From positions 149,001-213,000 of the forward strand of contig NZ_CP029553.1 in assembly GCF_003173755.1 (NCBI RefSeq): a stretch of DNA of 64,000 bases, in the 5' to 3' direction. Below, in pieces: positions 45,403-56,189 of the stretch (positions within the stretch are counted from its first letter, which is position 1; the number at the start of each line of letters is the position of its first letter). This DNA is from Methylobacterium terrae. GTDB taxonomy: Bacteria > Pseudomonadota > Alphaproteobacteria > Rhizobiales > Beijerinckiaceae. A program made the translations under genes and the position numbers. The notes beneath the pieces were generated by a model. That model saw only the letters and a list, made by a program, of their open reading frames with translations, was not told the origin of the DNA and ran no database searches.

Positions 45403-46263
45403 ATGGCCGAGGCGCACGGGAAGCACCACGACTACCACCTCGTCAATCCGAGCCCGTGGCCGCTCGTCGGCTCGATGAGCGGCTTCGTGATGACGTCGGG
45501 CGCCGTCCTGTGGATGAAGAGCCTGACGATCGCCAACATGGCGCTCGGGCCCTACGTCTTCTTCGCCGGCGTGATCGGCGTGCTCTACACCATGCTGAGC
45601 TGGTGGCGGGACGTCGCGCACGAGGCGAATACCGGCGACCATACCCGGGTGGTGCAGCTCTCGCACCGCTACGGCATGATCATGTTCATCGCCTCCGAGG
45701 TGATGTTCTTCGTCGCGTGGTTCTGGGCCTATTTCGAGGCGGCGCTCTACACCTCCGACCCGATCCAGGCGTCGCGGGTCGAGTTCACCGGGGGCCTGTG
45801 GCCGCCGAAGGGCGTCGAGGCGTTCGACCCCTGGCACCTGCCGCTGCTCAACACCCTGATCCTGCTCACCTCGGGCACCACGATCACCTGGGCGCACCAC
45901 GCGCTCCTGAACAACGACCGCAAGGGCATGAAGTACGGCCTCTGGCTGACCATCGCCCTCGGCGTGCTGTTCTCCTTCGTCCAGGCCTACGAGTACGGCC
46001 ACGCCCATTTCGGCTTCTCGGGCAGCATCTACTCGGCGACCTTCTTCATGGCGACCGGCTTCCACGGCGCCCACGTCATCATCGGCACGATCTTCCTCGC
46101 GATCTGCCTGTACCGGGCCTATCTCGGCCAGTTCACCCCGCGCCAGCACCTCGGCTTCGAGTTCGCGGCCTGGTACTGGCACTTCGTCGACGTGGTGTGG
46201 CTGTTCCTCTTCGCCGCGATCTACGTCTGGGGCTCGGGCGTCGGCCACGCCGCCGCGCACTGA
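45403..46263 (+). CDS. ctaE: Cytochrome c oxidase subunit III
   Basis: 286 residues with seven transmembrane helices. Typical motifs are HDYHLVNPSPWPLVGSMSGF, WWRDVAHEANTGDHT, GMIMFIASEVMFFVAWFWAYFE (with the buried Glu), TSGTTITWAHHALL and the final WYWHFVDVVWLFLFAAIYVWG. It stabilises subunit I and supports proton uptake. It lies 194 bp after ctaG, in which no gene is seen, and is followed by the strongest intrinsic terminator in the window. Confidence 0.96.
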   Translation: MAEAHGKHHDYHLVNPSPWPLVGSMSGFVMTSGAVLWMKSLTIANMALGPYVFFAGVIGVLYTMLSWWRDVAHEANTGDHTRVVQLSHRYGMIMFIASEVMFFVAWFWAYFEAALYTSDPIQASRVEFTGGLWPPKGVEAFDPWHLPLLNTLILLTSGTTITWAHHALLNNDRKGMKYGLWLTIALGVLFSFVQAYEYGHAHFGFSGSIYSATFFMATGFHGAHVIIGTIFLAICLYRAYLGQFTPRQHLGFEFAAWYWHFVDVVWLFLFAAIYVWGSGVGHAAAH

Positions 46264-46294
46264 CCCACCGACCCGGCAGCGTCGGGAGCATGAG

Positions 46295-46320
46295 AGGGCG
46301 GCGAAAGCCGCCCTTTTCTT
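46295..46320 (+). terminator. Intrinsic terminator of the cytochrome oxidase operon
   Basis: AGGGCGGC (46295-46302), loop GAAA, GCCGCCCT (46307-46314) and then TTTCTT give a textbook Rho-independent terminator with a stable GNRA loop, 32 bp after the ctaE stop. Confidence 0.9.
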
Positions 46321-46376
46321 ATGACGAGAAGCCCCCCAGATCGCGCTGGCACCCCCCGCGTTCAGGAGTCGAGCCC

Positions 46377-46745
46377 ATGGACAACAACCGCACCGTCGAT
46401 TCGCCGGCGACCGTCGGCCTGCGCGGCCGCTGCCCGCGCTGCGGCGAGGGGCACCTGTTCAAGGGCTATCTCAGCTTCCGCCCGTCCTGCGAGGTCTGCG
46501 GCCTCGATTTCCGCTTCATCGATTCGGCCGACGGCCCGGCCTTCTTCGTGATGTCGATCGTCGGCATCGTGGTGGTGGCGCTGGCGATGTGGGTCGAGTT
46601 CGCCTACGAGCCGCCGATGTGGGTGCACGCCGCGCTGTGGGTGCCGCTCTCGATCGTGTTGAGCCTAGTCCTGGTGCGACCGCTGAAAGGGATGATGGCG
46701 GCGCTGCAATACTCCAACAAGGCCTCGGAGGGGCGCTTCCGGTGA
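46377..46745 (+). CDS. DUF983 family membrane protein
   Basis: 122 residues, with CAGGAG 9 bases before the ATG. The N-terminal zinc-ribbon-like set is RGRCPRCGEGHLFKGYLSFRPSCEVCGLDF (four cysteines as two CxxC pairs). Two transmembrane helices follow (FFVMSIVGIVVVALAMWVEF and HAALWVPLSIVLSLVLVRPL). DUF983 proteins are usually encoded beside oxidase genes, suggesting a role in oxidase assembly. It shares a GTGA overlap with surf1. Confidence 0.9.
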   Translation: MDNNRTVDSPATVGLRGRCPRCGEGHLFKGYLSFRPSCEVCGLDFRFIDSADGPAFFVMSIVGIVVVALAMWVEFAYEPPMWVHAALWVPLSIVLSLVLVRPLKGMMAALQYSNKASEGRFR

Positions 46746-47545
46746 GCGCCGAGCCGGCCGCAGCGGAAAGCCGCGCCGCCCTTCGCGATCTCCTGGCCCC
46801 TGCCCTCGCGACCCTCGTCTGCCTCGCCATCCTGGTCGGGCTCGGGGTGTGGCAGCTCGAGCGCAAGGCCTGGAAGGAAGCGCTGATCGACCGCATCGTC
46901 GCGCGCTCGCGAATCGATCCGCCGGCGCCGCTGCCGGCCTTCGACGCCTTCGATCCGGCCCGCGACGAGTTCGAGCGGGTCCGCGCGACCGGCCGGCTCC
47001 TCAACGACAAGGAGACGCTCGTCCACGGCCTCGCGCCGGGCGACACGCCGGGCCGGGCGCTCCAGGGCTACTACGTCGTGACGCCGATGAGCCTCGACGA
47101 TGGCCGCACGGTGCTGGTCAACCGCGGCTTCGTGCCGACCGAGCTGAAGGATGCGGGCCGCCGCGCCGCCGGGCAGGTCGAGGGCCGGACCACCGTGACC
47201 GGCATGCTGCGCCAGAGCGAGGCGCGGGCGATGTTCGTGCCGGCCCCGAACCCGCAGACCGGCGAGTGGTTCAACCGCGACGTTCCCGGCATCGCCGCCG
47301 CCAAGGGGCTGACGGGGGTCGCCCCCTACCTGATCGAGGCTGACGCGACGGCCAATCCCGGCGGCTGGCCGAAGGGCGGGCAGCTCCGGGTCGACCTGCC
47401 GAACAACCACCTGCAATACGCCTTCACGTGGTTCGGCCTCGCGCTCTGCCTCGTCGGCGTGTTCACCGCCTTCGCGCTGCGCCGCCTGCGGGGTGACGCC
47501 GTGGAGAACCCGTCCTCCTCGGCAGCCGCCCCGCCGCGTCCTTAA
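46742..47545 (+). CDS. SURF1 family cytochrome oxidase biogenesis protein
   Basis: 267 residues from the GTG that overlaps the DUF983 stop. There are two transmembrane helices, at ~18-38 (LATLVCLAILVGLGVWQLERKAWK, with the conserved GxWQL...RxxWK) and ~225-245 (HLQYAFTWFGLALCLVGVF). Between them is the periplasmic domain with LVNRGFVP and the NHLQYAFTWF hallmark. SURF1 helps insert haem a into subunit I. It is transcribed after the terminator, so it probably forms its own unit with the DUF983 gene. Confidence 0.93.
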   Translation: MSAEPAAAESRAALRDLLAPALATLVCLAILVGLGVWQLERKAWKEALIDRIVARSRIDPPAPLPAFDAFDPARDEFERVRATGRLLNDKETLVHGLAPGDTPGRALQGYYVVTPMSLDDGRTVLVNRGFVPTELKDAGRRAAGQVEGRTTVTGMLRQSEARAMFVPAPNPQTGEWFNRDVPGIAAAKGLTGVAPYLIEADATANPGGWPKGGQLRVDLPNNHLQYAFTWFGLALCLVGVFTAFALRRLRGDAVENPSSSAAAPPRP

Positions 47546-47638
47546 AACAGCCGCGTTGTCCAGGCTCGGTTCAGGCCGCCGGGCGCACCTTGCCGCCGGG
47601 CGTCCTGCCGCTGGCGCCCCCCGGCCCTCTGGTCATCG

Positions 47639-50632
<2,994 letters not shown>

Positions 50633-50654
50633 CCTCCAGACAGGACCAATCCCC

Positions 50655-51704
50655 GTGCGTGACAGCCTGACGGCGCGCCCGCGCCTCACCTCGCTCGTGC
50701 TCGCCGCGACGCTCGCAGCCTCGTCCCTCGCGACCTCCCCTGCCCTCGCCGAGTACCGTACCAAGGACGTGCCGGCGGTGGCGGGCCTCGATCCCGGGGC
50801 GATCGCCCCGAACACCATCGCGTTCACCGATCACCGCGACAACCCGGCGAGCCCCGAGAGCGGGCTCGTGCCCTTCGCCGAGTGGGGCAAGCGCAGCCCG
50901 GCCCAGAAGGCGCTGCTCGCGCCCCATCCGGCCTACGTCGAGCCGGACTACGTCCAGACCGTCAACGGCGTGGCGAAGCCCCGGCACGAGGCGCTGAAGG
51001 TCTACGTCGCCGAGGCGCGGTTCATCGTTTCGCGCAGCCCCGATCGCATCGACCTCAAGCGCTTCGCCACGATCCCGTTCGTGTCGCGGATGGACCCGGC
51101 GATCAAGCACAAGCCCCTCAACCCCGCCGACGCGACCCCGACCAAGGATCCGGCCGCCGCCTTCGCCCGCCGCCCCGACCGGCCGTGGTGCGAGGCGCCC
51201 GACACCACCTGCATCGAGTCGCGCTACGACCTCGAGGGCAAGCTGCCTCTCGGGGTGAAGCTCGCCAACAAGCTCGAGGACGGGGGCAAGAAGATCGCCG
51301 AGTTCGTGTCGTTCCAGAGCGAGCTCAGGGTGCTGCCGCCCGACGAGGCGGGCAAGCTCGTCCATCTCACCAGGATCGAGGCGCCGGTCGCCGGCGCGAT
51401 GGAGCAGAACATCTTCTGGGTCAACCAGATCCTGCGCTTCGGCAAGTTCCTGGCGGTGCTGCAGCCGGTGACGAACGATCCGAACAGGACGGTGGTCACC
51501 GCCTACATGACGCTCGGCATCAAGGGCGACGTGCTCGACCGCAAGAAGGAGTACGAGCGCGTGCCGGTCCTGCGCAACCTGCTGCCGGCCCAGGTGCTGA
51601 TGGGCAATTCCTCCTTCAACACCGGCACCTCGATCAGCGCCGGCCTGCCGACCTACGCCCGCAACCGCATCGCGGCCTTCGCCGATGCGCTGGCGAAGGA
51701 GTGA
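50655..51704 (+). CDS. Secreted protein of unknown function
   Basis: 349 residues from a GTG 22 bp after the penicillin-binding protein gene. The signal peptide is LTSLVLAATLAASSLATSPALA, cut before EYRTKDV. The mature chain is soluble with two cysteines (RPWCEAPDTTCIESRYDLEG, likely a disulfide) and the segment GKLPLGVKLANKLEDGGKKIAEFVSFQSELRVL. I recognise no domain. The tight spacing suggests co-expression with the cell-wall enzyme, so an envelope role is plausible. Long palindromes follow immediately. Confidence 0.65.
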   Translation: MRDSLTARPRLTSLVLAATLAASSLATSPALAEYRTKDVPAVAGLDPGAIAPNTIAFTDHRDNPASPESGLVPFAEWGKRSPAQKALLAPHPAYVEPDYVQTVNGVAKPRHEALKVYVAEARFIVSRSPDRIDLKRFATIPFVSRMDPAIKHKPLNPADATPTKDPAAAFARRPDRPWCEAPDTTCIESRYDLEGKLPLGVKLANKLEDGGKKIAEFVSFQSELRVLPPDEAGKLVHLTRIEAPVAGAMEQNIFWVNQILRFGKFLAVLQPVTNDPNRTVVTAYMTLGIKGDVLDRKKEYERVPVLRNLLPAQVLMGNSSFNTGTSISAGLPTYARNRIAAFADALAKE

Positions 51705-51709
51705 TACCG

Positions 51710-51743
51710 CAGCGCCTTGGAACGGACCCGTTCCAAGGCGCTG
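51710..51743. repeat. 15-bp perfect palindromic hairpin
   Basis: CAGCGCCTTGGAACG (51710-51724) pairs exactly with 51729-51743 across GACC. It lies six bases after the preceding stop and can terminate that gene. It shares the core GCGCCTTGG...CCAAGGCGC with the next palindrome. Confidence 0.85.
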
Positions 51744-51767
51744 GCTGAGCCCGAACGGGCGTCGGCG

Positions 51768-51823
51768 CTCATACCCTCGCGCCTTGGCATCGACCCGTCG
51801 ATGCCAAGGCGCGAGGGTATGAG
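51768..51823. repeat. 27-bp perfect palindrome with 2-bp centre
   Basis: The arms 51768-51794 and 51797-51823 are exact reverse complements over 27 bp, starting CTCATACCCTCGCGCCTTGG. So long and perfect a cruciform-capable sequence is unusual. It shares GCGCCTTGG/CCAAGGCGC with the neighbouring 51710-51743 hairpin. Confidence 0.9.
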
Positions 51824-51947
51824 CGGGGCGGGCCACGGCTCAGGGAAGGATCCGTCGCGCGAGGACGGAGGCCTGCCGCGTGAGACGGTGCCCCTCTCCG
51901 TCCTTGCCGTGCAACTGCACCGGCCGAGGCATTGACCGGCGGCGGCG

Positions 51948-51989
51948 CGCCGCCCATCATGCGAGGCAAGCCTCGCATGATGGGCGGCG
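51948..51989. repeat. 20-bp perfect palindrome with 2-bp centre
   Basis: The arms 51948-51967 and 51970-51989 are exact reverse complements, centred on AA, with CCCATCATGCGAGGC as the inner part of the left arm. It is unrelated in sequence to the two palindromes before it. Confidence 0.9.
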
Positions 51990-52293
51990 TCGATCCAGGT
52001 CCACGTCCATGTCCTTCGAACCGGGAGTGACGTCACTCTCGACACGTCGCGGCGCCGTGACTCGGATTGCCCACACGACGCCTCACCGGAACTCCGACGT
52101 CATCGATCGTCGAGCGGGATGGCTGCCCTCGTCATCCGCGCCACGCCGGACGCCGGACCGCGACGATGGCCGCCTCGCCCTCGCCCGACGATACCGTGGA
52201 TGTAGGCTCGCTCGGCCCCGGCCTGCAGGCGGCGTTGCAGCTTCGCTTCTCGCATCGGGCAACGGTCGTCTCGGCGACGGTCTGCCTGCCGAC

Positions 52294-52350
52294 GGTCGTG
52301 GGATCGATGTCGTGGCGTGCGGCGACCGACATCACAAGATGCCCTGGTGA
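52294..52350 (-). pseudogene. Possible remnant of an IS66-type accessory transposase gene (orfA)
   Basis: Within an otherwise unconvincing minus-strand frame, SPGHLVMSVAARHDIDPTT resembles the helix-turn-helix segment of IS66-family TnpA proteins (PGxxVSxVARRHxIxP). The flanks do not continue the match, the expected WRR after the helix is absent, and no tnpB or tnpC is nearby. If real, it is a short decayed fragment. This is by-eye similarity only. Confidence 0.25.
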
Positions 52351-53133
52351 TGCGGGATCGCTCGACGGGTCGCCGCACTCGTCGTGGCGCTGCCGAGGTG
52401 AATCCGGTCGCTCGCGCATCATTCCACCCGCGCGAGAATAGTGCGCCATCAAACTCTCGGATCGTCCATCACGACGGGAGGAAGCAGCGCAGATGCGCGA
52501 ACCTCTCGTGACCGGGCTCGGCACCGTCGGCGACGCCATCGGCTTCCGCCACCATACTCGGCAGTGGCAGCAGCCGAACCTCGTCCAGGCGGTCGGCGAC
52601 GTTGCCCGACCGCCTGGGACCGGCCAGATCCGTACCATGGTGGAGGATCACGTTTGCCTCGAACACCACCGCGGCCGGCGCAGAACGCCTCGCGCCTGCC
52701 GCCTCGTTCCTTCGCCGGATCGCCCTGTCGCCGTGGGAGATTGCGCCGAGGCGGCCTTTCAATATATGGATTTGATATCATCGCGGCCCCGCAATTGCCA
52801 CCACGCAGCACCTCTTTCAGCGCCTCCGCTCGGCCCATCCGGAGCAAGTTCGTGCTGCGAACGAAACCGGCTTGCAATTCGCAGCGAGTGTTATAATTGC
52901 AACGCATCGATCAAGAGTGGCGAAAAAGATGGAATATCACGCTTCCCGGGAATGCTGAGCGCTCAAGGACATGGCTAGTCTCGCACTTCTGCTCGCCGAA
53001 GCACTCTCGACAGGAAATATCGATCGATCAAGCCCAGAATACTTGTCGATGCAGGTCTAATCCAGAACTTAAGATCATGCGCGTCATGAGTTCGCCACAG
53101 CTTGATCGAACAGGATAAGAGCGGAAGGTTCAT

Positions 53134-54528
53134 ATGATGATTCAGGTCGAAGGTCGCCATTTAAGTATTGATAGCTTCATGGCAGAGCTATCTCACTTGC
53201 TGCGTGAAGGCGACACATCTAAAGCGACCGGACTTTTAGACAAGGCCGCCGAAAATTGCATTCAGGAACCAGAGGTTGCTTTTCATATCGCCAGCACGTA
53301 CTGCAACATTGGGCAAACCGCAAAGTCAAAATCTATACTTGATTTGCTGTCAAAGAATAAATCTCATGCGATCTGGATGCGCGCGACGTTAGACATGTCA
53401 CATGTCTTGATCCAGGAGGGCGATCTTCTGGAGGCAGAGCGCCTTCTATGGAAGGCCCATCAGAGCGAGCGGCTGAATCCTTGGCCGATCTATAGACTTA
53501 TCGAGATATACGATAAGAAAAATGAACTGCAAAATGCAGAGAAAGCCGTCAGGGATTTTGAAGAACTCAACGGCAAGGGGACGGATCTTCTATCGCAACT
53601 CTTTATGGGAAGTGCGGCTCGACACATATTTGAGCAACAAAGAGTCGATACTACATCGCTGACCCGAAAGACCACGATCCCGTCGCTGTCCCGGTGCGGC
53701 ATGATCAGCATGGTCAAAAATGAGGACGATATATTTGGCGCAAGTCTTCGCCATCACTACGCGCTTGGAATAAGAAATTTTTGCGTCGTCGACAACGACA
53801 GCACGGATCAGACAGCTGCCGTTGTCGCCCAGTTCCGTGAAGAACATGATGACTGCTTCTTGTTATATATAAACGACCCAGGCAAGAAGCATTATCAGGC
53901 AAAAAAAATGGATGTCTACGGCGACGCTTTCGTGGCCGCCGCGAAGATGGACGGGAAATCCATCGATTGGATCTTCTATCTAGATGCCGACGAATTTATT
54001 GCGCCGCTTGCGTCAAAATCCAACCACGATCATCATAGAAGATCGTCTGATTTATTTGAGCAAGCTCTGAACGACCCGACGAAGCATGTTCTGGTCTTCC
54101 ACTGGGTGCATGGGGTTTCCAGCGAGGTTCTGGATGTCACTCCAGCCAACACACACCCGTTCGAGGTCTACGACAATTTTCAGGAAAAGGTCGATCCGAT
54201 CGTTTCGAAGGTCGCGCTCCGAACCGGCCTCAAACCAACTCAGGGCAATCATACGGTCGACGGTGACGCCCCCTCGATCGCTTCCTACGTTAATATGGCG
54301 CAAGCTGGCTGGTGCCTCCTGCACTTTCCGATGAGATCGGTGGAGCAGTACCGGCGCAAAGTTATCAATGGCGCCGCAGCCAACAACAGCGCCCCGGGCC
54401 TGGAGACAGCTGCCACGCACTGGAAAACTTATTATGAAGAATATAAGATGCACGGCGATAATGTTTTCAGGCAAATCGTTCAAAATTTCATAAGAAATAT
54501 CAGGAGCTCAATCCCCGATCGATCTTAG
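53134..54528 (+). CDS. Glycosyltransferase family 2-like protein with N-terminal TPR-like helices
   Basis: 464 residues, with GGAAGG five bases before the ATG. Residues ~1-170 are paired helices in TPR style (ATGLLDKAAENC, VAFHIASTYCNIGQTAKSKSILDLL, AERLLWKAHQSERLNPWPIYRLIEIY). From ~185 a GT-A fold follows: GMISMVKNEDDIFGASLRHHYALGIRNFCVVDNDSTD, then the metal-binding DxD-type IFYLDADEFI. Such proteins modify surface glycans. The gene is far less G+C-rich than its neighbours and uses many A/T-ending codons, a strong sign of horizontal transfer. It stands alone. Confidence 0.88.
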   Translation: MMIQVEGRHLSIDSFMAELSHLLREGDTSKATGLLDKAAENCIQEPEVAFHIASTYCNIGQTAKSKSILDLLSKNKSHAIWMRATLDMSHVLIQEGDLLEAERLLWKAHQSERLNPWPIYRLIEIYDKKNELQNAEKAVRDFEELNGKGTDLLSQLFMGSAARHIFEQQRVDTTSLTRKTTIPSLSRCGMISMVKNEDDIFGASLRHHYALGIRNFCVVDNDSTDQTAAVVAQFREEHDDCFLLYINDPGKKHYQAKKMDVYGDAFVAAAKMDGKSIDWIFYLDADEFIAPLASKSNHDHHRRSSDLFEQALNDPTKHVLVFHWVHGVSSEVLDVTPANTHPFEVYDNFQEKVDPIVSKVALRTGLKPTQGNHTVDGDAPSIASYVNMAQAGWCLLHFPMRSVEQYRRKVINGAAANNSAPGLETAATHWKTYYEEYKMHGDNVFRQIVQNFIRNIRSSIPDRS

Positions 54529-55384
54529 CGTCGATGTGGAATTTTTTCATTATGATTATTTTGCGCGGACGGCGCGTCTCGTTCATGAACGCACTCTGAG
54601 GTTATTGCAGATTTTTTCTTTGATCTGCTGAGGGCTTGTTCGGCGACAGCCGCCGGACGAGCCCGCTCAGCCAGGCCTACGCCGTCTCGTATGCGGCGTG
54701 CATCTCTCCTCTTGATCCTCTTGACGTGTCGGGCGGCACCGAGTTCGTCTGAGTGTCTCACGTCGCCGACGCGCCCGGCACGGTCGAACCCGGTCGGTGA
54801 AATCATCGCGCTCGCCCGCGCCGACGGCGTGCCGGCCCCTTGTCGACGCGACGCGATGGTGCGGACGTTGCGCCTGTGCCGGTCGAGGTCGAGGCGACGG
54901 TTCTCTCCCGGGCGCATCCCGTGGAGAGCGACGCGCCCAAGCAGCCATGCGCAGGCAGCGTCGAGGCCGAGGAGGCGAGGCGTCACGAGATCCGCCGGAT
55001 GACCGGCAACGAGCCGGTCGGCGGCTCCCGGCGCGACGGAAAGGCTGCGGGCGCGCGGCAGCAGCCCGCGCACGACGAGGGCGCGCAGGAGGGCGCTCGG
55101 CCGCGGCGCATCGCGGCGCGTCGCCGGGCTGTCCCGCCTCCGAGGATCCGGTCCCACACCCGCCGGCCGTGGCGCAGCAGGGGATCGCGGACGGACGGCG
55201 AGTCTCCCACGTGCTGCCGTGCCGGCGGCATGTTCGTCCTTCGAACCTGCTGAAAAAGAGAGATCGCTTTCATTGACGAAAGCTAGGATCTTGGTTGAAG
55301 ATCTCGATAATCAAGAAAGCCATTCCGCGGATTTAAACCAGCAACGACCGGCCCGCGAGCGAGGGATGACCTGGCCGATCCGTG
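54529..55384. other. 856-bp region without a recognised gene
   Basis: This follows the low-G+C glycosyltransferase. The first ~100 bp remain AT-rich, then the composition returns to the genome level. Open frames on both strands (for example minus 54525-55157) read as shadow-like Arg/Ala-rich sequence without domains. The end of the region holds the candidate operator at 55266-55283 and the leader of the GNAT gene. Confidence 0.55.
55266..55283. promoter_or_regulatory. Candidate operator, copy 1 (CTTTCATTGACGAAAG core)
   Basis: GCTTTC-ATTGAC-GAAAGC is an inverted repeat about 100 bp upstream of the first GNAT gene. Its 16-bp core differs at one position from the palindrome at 57597-57622 upstream of the second unit of the same cluster. 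The TTGACG inside could also be a -35 element, so a bound protein would block the promoter. Confidence 0.6.
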
Positions 55385-56116
55385 ATGGACATCATCAACA
55401 CGAAGGTGCGCGACGACACGCGTCGATCGACGTCGTCCGATGCCTGTGCGCCGGCACGTGACGGCGCGCCGTATCCCTCGATCCCGGAGCATGCCTTGGC
55501 CGACATCATCGTCCGATCGTCGCCCCTGGAGCCCGCCGCTCAAGCGCTCCTCGACGGGCTGGTGGCCGAGTATGACGGCCGCTACGGCGCGGCGAGCCGG
55601 CCGGGCGGCGCCAGGGCCGAGATCCTGCGCTACCCCGCCGAGGCCTACCGCCCGCCGCTCGGCGACTTCCTGCTCGTCGTGCGCGACGGGGAGACCATCG
55701 CCGGCGGCGCGTTCATGAGCCACGACGACGCGACGGTCGAACTCAAGCGCATCTGGACCCGGCCCGACCTGCGGCGCCAGGGGCTCGCCAAGCGCGTGGT
55801 CCGGGCGCTCGAGGAGAGCGCCGCCGGGCTCGGCTACAGCCGGGCCTACCTGACGACGGGCTTTCGCCAGCCGGAGGCCACGGCGCTCTACGCCTCCCTC
55901 GGCTACCGGGCGCTCTACGACGTCGGAGCCGATCCGCTCCTGTACCGCTCCCTGCCGTTCGAGAAGAGCCTGGATTCGGCCGCGGGTCCGGCCACGCCGG
56001 CTTATCCGCCCGCCGCATCCTTCGAGGCGGCGACCGTCCGGGTGAACGCCGTGAAGGCGGAGCAGGAGCGACAGCTCCTCGCCCGCATCGCGGCGCACCG
56101 CACGCGCGCCGCCTGA
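55385..56116 (+). CDS. GNAT-family N-acetyltransferase (cluster copy A)
   Basis: 243 residues from ATG 55385 (a GTG three bases earlier is possible). After ~45 variable residues the acetyltransferase fold follows: FLLVVRDGETIAGGAFMSHDDATVELKRIWTRPDLRRQGLAKRVVRALEESA contains the acetyl-CoA loop RRQGLA. AYLTTGFRQPEATALYASLGYRAL is the C-terminal strand and helix. It closely resembles the second GNAT at 60284, sharing LTTGFRQPEA. By context it may N-acetylate an S-substituted cysteine. The ~60-residue C-terminal extension is unusual. Confidence 0.85.
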   Translation: MDIINTKVRDDTRRSTSSDACAPARDGAPYPSIPEHALADIIVRSSPLEPAAQALLDGLVAEYDGRYGAASRPGGARAEILRYPAEAYRPPLGDFLLVVRDGETIAGGAFMSHDDATVELKRIWTRPDLRRQGLAKRVVRALEESAAGLGYSRAYLTTGFRQPEATALYASLGYRALYDVGADPLLYRSLPFEKSLDSAAGPATPAYPPAASFEAATVRVNAVKAEQERQLLARIAAHRTRAA

Positions 56117-56189
56117 CCCGAACCGCCCCGCCGTCGCGGAGCCCCGCCGGGGGGCTCGAGGCGGCGGCGGGAGCCACCTGGAACCCATC

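Larger units (their letters stand above)
51705..53133. other. 1.4-kb region without a convincing gene
   Basis: After three large palindromes (51710-51989) the six frames hold only short overlapping frames of arginine- and proline-rich or shadow-like composition, none with a good ribosome binding site or full domain. A weak helix-turn-helix-like stretch lies at 52294-52350 on the minus strand. From about 52750 the G+C content falls visibly towards the glycosyltransferase gene. It reads as decayed or acquired DNA. Confidence 0.6.

Noticed and set aside
52493..52978. A 161-codon plus-strand frame before the glycosyltransferase
   Set aside because: It crosses a sharp change in base composition, has no recognisable fold, and reads like the complement of another frame.
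54525..55157. A 210-codon minus-strand frame after the glycosyltransferase
   Set aside because: It is Arg/Ala-rich, with no domain and no binding site. Its low-G+C end reads through DNA of clearly different composition, which argues against a single gene.
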